The notes under the pieces: model-generated
What the model was told of the DNA's origin: nothing
Seen by the model: the letters and a program-made list of their open reading frames with translations, nothing else
The model's database searches: none
Made by a program: the position numbers and the translations under genes
Assembly (NCBI GenBank): GCA_002780785.1
Contig: PEUE01000060.1
Span: 1-5,169, forward strand
Origin: Candidatus Portnoybacteria bacterium CG02_land_8_20_14_3_00_45_8
Lineage (GTDB): Bacteria; Patescibacteriota; Minisyncoccia; Portnoybacterales; GWB1-42-6
DNA length: 5,169 nucleotides
Direction: 5' to 3'
Part shown: piece by piece, positions 5,074 to 5,169 of the stretch
How positions within the stretch are numbered: position 1 is the stretch's first letter
How the letters are laid out: each line of letters opens with the position of its first letter

Positions 5074-5153
5074 GCGGCCGCACCGCCACCCGCGTGGCCT
5101 ATGAACATCTAGGGCTTAAATACCTAGACAGCGCGCAGGATAAATTGATTTAA
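5074..5153 (+). pseudogene. Detached duplicate of the ruvB 3' end (direct repeat copy 2)
   Basis: In the frame starting at 5076 this reads [18 protein letters not shown] and on to DKLI and a stop at 5151-5153, matching the RuvB C-terminus. There is no start codon or upstream ruvB sequence, so it is not expected to be translated. The three substitutions against the intact gene are all silent (Thr ACC/ACT, Lys AAA/AAG, Leu TTG/TTA); the only other change is that the terminal Asn codon is absent. It may be the original chromosomal ruvB end displaced by the insertion, which would make the end now attached to ruvB the one brought by the element. The 16 bases after the stop faintly resemble those after ruvB but are too short to judge. 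Confidence 0.9.
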
Positions 5154-5169
5154 AGAAATATTGCCTTCC

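Larger units (their letters stand above)
4321..5153 (+). mobile_element. Minimal higBA insertion bracketed by ruvB 3'-end repeats
   Basis: The toxin-antitoxin pair with its promoter is flanked by direct copies of the ruvB 3' end, giving a 753-base period. Elements that integrate in the 3' end of a gene and carry a replacement end produce this layout. The unit here has no integrase or transposase. It could be a deletion remnant, a unit moved by an enzyme in trans, or a product of homologous recombination with a circle carrying a ruvB end. higBA looks more A/T-rich than ruvB, in keeping with acquisition. Loss by recombination between the repeats would leave ruvB intact. Confidence 0.55.

Noticed and set aside
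5072..5104. ATG overlapping the higA stop (TAATG) that could start a third gene
   Set aside because: The frame ends after about ten codons and is out of phase with the duplicated RuvB sequence, so the overlap is chance.

Overview
The window looks like chromosomal DNA from a small-genome bacterium, most likely a Candidate Phyla Radiation (Patescibacteria/Parcubacteria-type) lineage. This is an inference from the gene style, not a marker-gene result. The signs are a divergent DHH-type protein next to a type IV pilus ATPase, almost no Shine-Dalgarno sequences, AT-rich spacers full of TAACG-type motifs, and a compact layout. All recognised genes run rightward. The standard code, with TGA as stop, fits every reading frame.

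Layout. Positions 1-158 are a promoter region. A near-perfect sigma70 promoter points left out of the window, and a weaker one points right to a DHH-family protein (159-1277) that has lost several metal-ligand residues. 42 bases later comes a PilB/GspE-type ATPase with all its motifs (1320-2999). The 390-base gap 3000-3389 is not empty. It holds a strongly folded, minus-strand RNA of about 200 nt with 6S-like architecture, its own promoter and a U-tract end, followed by a second large inverted repeat and then a promoter and ribosome binding site for ruvB. ruvB (3390-4403) is complete. It is followed by a type II toxin-antitoxin pair in higB-higA order (4481-5072) with a well-formed promoter and a 31-base operator-like dyad.

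The most striking feature is at the right end. One base after the higA stop codon, the last 26 codons of ruvB appear a second time (5074-5153), nearly identical and in a readable frame. All three substitutions are silent, and the only other change is loss of one terminal Asn codon. The higBA module is therefore bracketed by direct copies of the ruvB 3' end. It looks like a minimal element inserted at the end of ruvB that restored the gene. Recombination between the copies would remove higBA and leave ruvB intact.

Functionally the genes do not form one pathway. PilB would power pilus assembly at the inner membrane, RuvB drives Holliday-junction migration, the candidate 6S-like RNA would act on RNA polymerase, and HigBA is an accessory addiction/stress module. 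The exciting parts are the higBA/ruvB-end arrangement and the minus-strand structured RNA.
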